Position numbers and translations under genes: made by a program
The notes under the pieces: generated by a model
What the model was told of the DNA's origin: nothing
The model's database searches: none
Seen by the model: only the letters and a program-made list of their open reading frames with translations
In this document: piece after piece, positions 63,712 to 64,000 of the stretch
Position numbering within the stretch: position 1 is the first letter of the stretch
Layout: every line of letters starts with the position of its first letter
DNA from: Cyclobacteriaceae bacterium
GTDB lineage: Bacteria > Bacteroidota > Bacteroidia > Cytophagales > Cyclobacteriaceae
Length of the DNA stretch: 64,000 nucleotides
Reading direction: 5' to 3'
NCBI GenBank assembly: GCA_019638255.1
Contig: JAHBUD010000001.1
Location: 2,914,001 to 2,978,000 of the forward strand

Positions 63712-64000
63712 TTTTGATTTAAGATGGAATGCCCAAGTTTATCGCGCTTGGTGGCCAGGTACTTCTGATTGTATGGATTGGGTGAAATTTCGATCGGAAT
63801 ATTCTCCACAATCTCCAAACCGTACCCCATCAAACCAACACGCTTCTTAGGGTTATTCGTAATTAACCGGATTTTGGTTACCTGTAAATCACGAAGAATT
63901 TGCGCTCCCACACCATAATCACGCTCATCCATATCAAATCCAAGTTGAAGATTGGCTTCCACCGTGTCCATGCCTTCCTCCTGAAGTTTATACGCTTTGA
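63708..64000 (-). CDS. ribA: GTP cyclohydrolase II C-terminal part (gene cut by the window edge)
   Basis: The minus-strand frame runs from a TGA-type stop at 63708 to the right edge without a break. It reads [20 protein letters not shown], then [19 protein letters not shown], then [20 protein letters not shown], then [13 protein letters not shown]. These are the last conserved blocks of RibA (GTP to the first riboflavin precursor), including the GTP-binding TNNP segment and the family-typical DYGVGAQIL. The 5' part, with the zinc cysteines, lies outside. A fused RibB domain (RibBA) upstream is possible. Confidence 0.9.
   Translation of the reverse strand, partial: KAYKLQEEGMDTVEANLQLGFDMDERDYGVGAQILRDLQVTKIRLITNNPKKRVGLMGYGLEIVENIPIEISPNPYNQKYLATKRDKLGHSILNQK

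Noticed and set aside
1..64000. Prophage, integrase, IS transposase or a known anti-phage system
   Set aside because: No such protein family was found; mobile traces are limited to short palindromic repeats and the hicBA remnant.

Overview
This window is chromosomal DNA from a member of the Bacteroidota, most likely order Cytophagales. The inference rests on several signs. There is a giant secreted adhesin with a type B (CHU_C / gliding-motility-type) C-terminal sorting domain next to a PorP/SprF protein. There is a TonB receptor followed by a DUF4249 lipoprotein, a bTHX ribosomal protein, and GSCFA, DUF5683 and DUF1684 genes. Many upstream regions carry the Bacteroidota promoter form TTG-N19-TAnnTTTG. 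The species cannot be named from the sequence alone. No rRNA, tRNA, CRISPR array, prophage or insertion sequence was seen; the only RNA gene recognised is the small SRP RNA.

Layout. 1-8.6 kb: a small heat-shock protein with its own terminator, a TonB receptor/DUF4249 outer-membrane uptake pair (minus), a secreted AbgB-like M20 amidohydrolase coupled to a TrhA/hemolysin-III membrane protein (plus), a palindromic intergenic repeat, an ArsC/Spx-family protein and a DUF885 lipoprotein peptidase. 8.7-13 kb: a large M14 carboxypeptidase, a decayed hicBA toxin-antitoxin remnant and a MATE exporter. 13-21 kb: a complete tryptophan operon on the minus strand (trpE-G-D-C-F-B, DUF1684 lipoprotein, trpA). 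It is preceded by a short leader ORF with four Trp codons and a terminator (a ribosome-mediated attenuator), and directly upstream of that lies the bTHX gene, which has a good promoter. 21-26.6 kb: small conserved hypotheticals, a GNAT acetyltransferase, SRP RNA, a transaldolase-like enzyme, ftsE, an ECF sigma factor with a putative anti-sigma partner, and a CCA-adding-type nucleotidyltransferase. 26.6-41.5 kb: one 13.8-kb adhesin gene with 14 tandem repeats of about 94 residues, followed by its porP/sprF-like partner. 41.7-50 kb (plus): pyrG, yidC, parA, parB, DUF5683, dapB and lepB. 50-64 kb: ung (minus), apaG, a methyltransferase, a membrane-anchored coiled-coil protein, a two-domain VOC protein (minus), rpsF-rpsR-rplI with a strong terminator, GSCFA, DUF1287, a DUF255 thioredoxin-fold protein, priA, then on the minus strand a lipoprotein, surE, a secreted hypothetical and the C-terminal end of a GTP cyclohydrolase II gene cut by the window edge.

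How the genes work together. The trp block carries every step from chorismate to tryptophan and shows its own transcriptional control in sequence. The adhesin/PorP pair belongs to type IX secretion and is probably used for surface attachment or gliding. parAB, dapB, lepB, yidC, pyrG, the ribosomal genes, priA and ung are housekeeping. The most noteworthy observations are the trp leader and attenuator and its fusion to bTHX, the 14-repeat adhesin, the frameshifted hicBA remnant, and dispersed palindromic repeats between genes.
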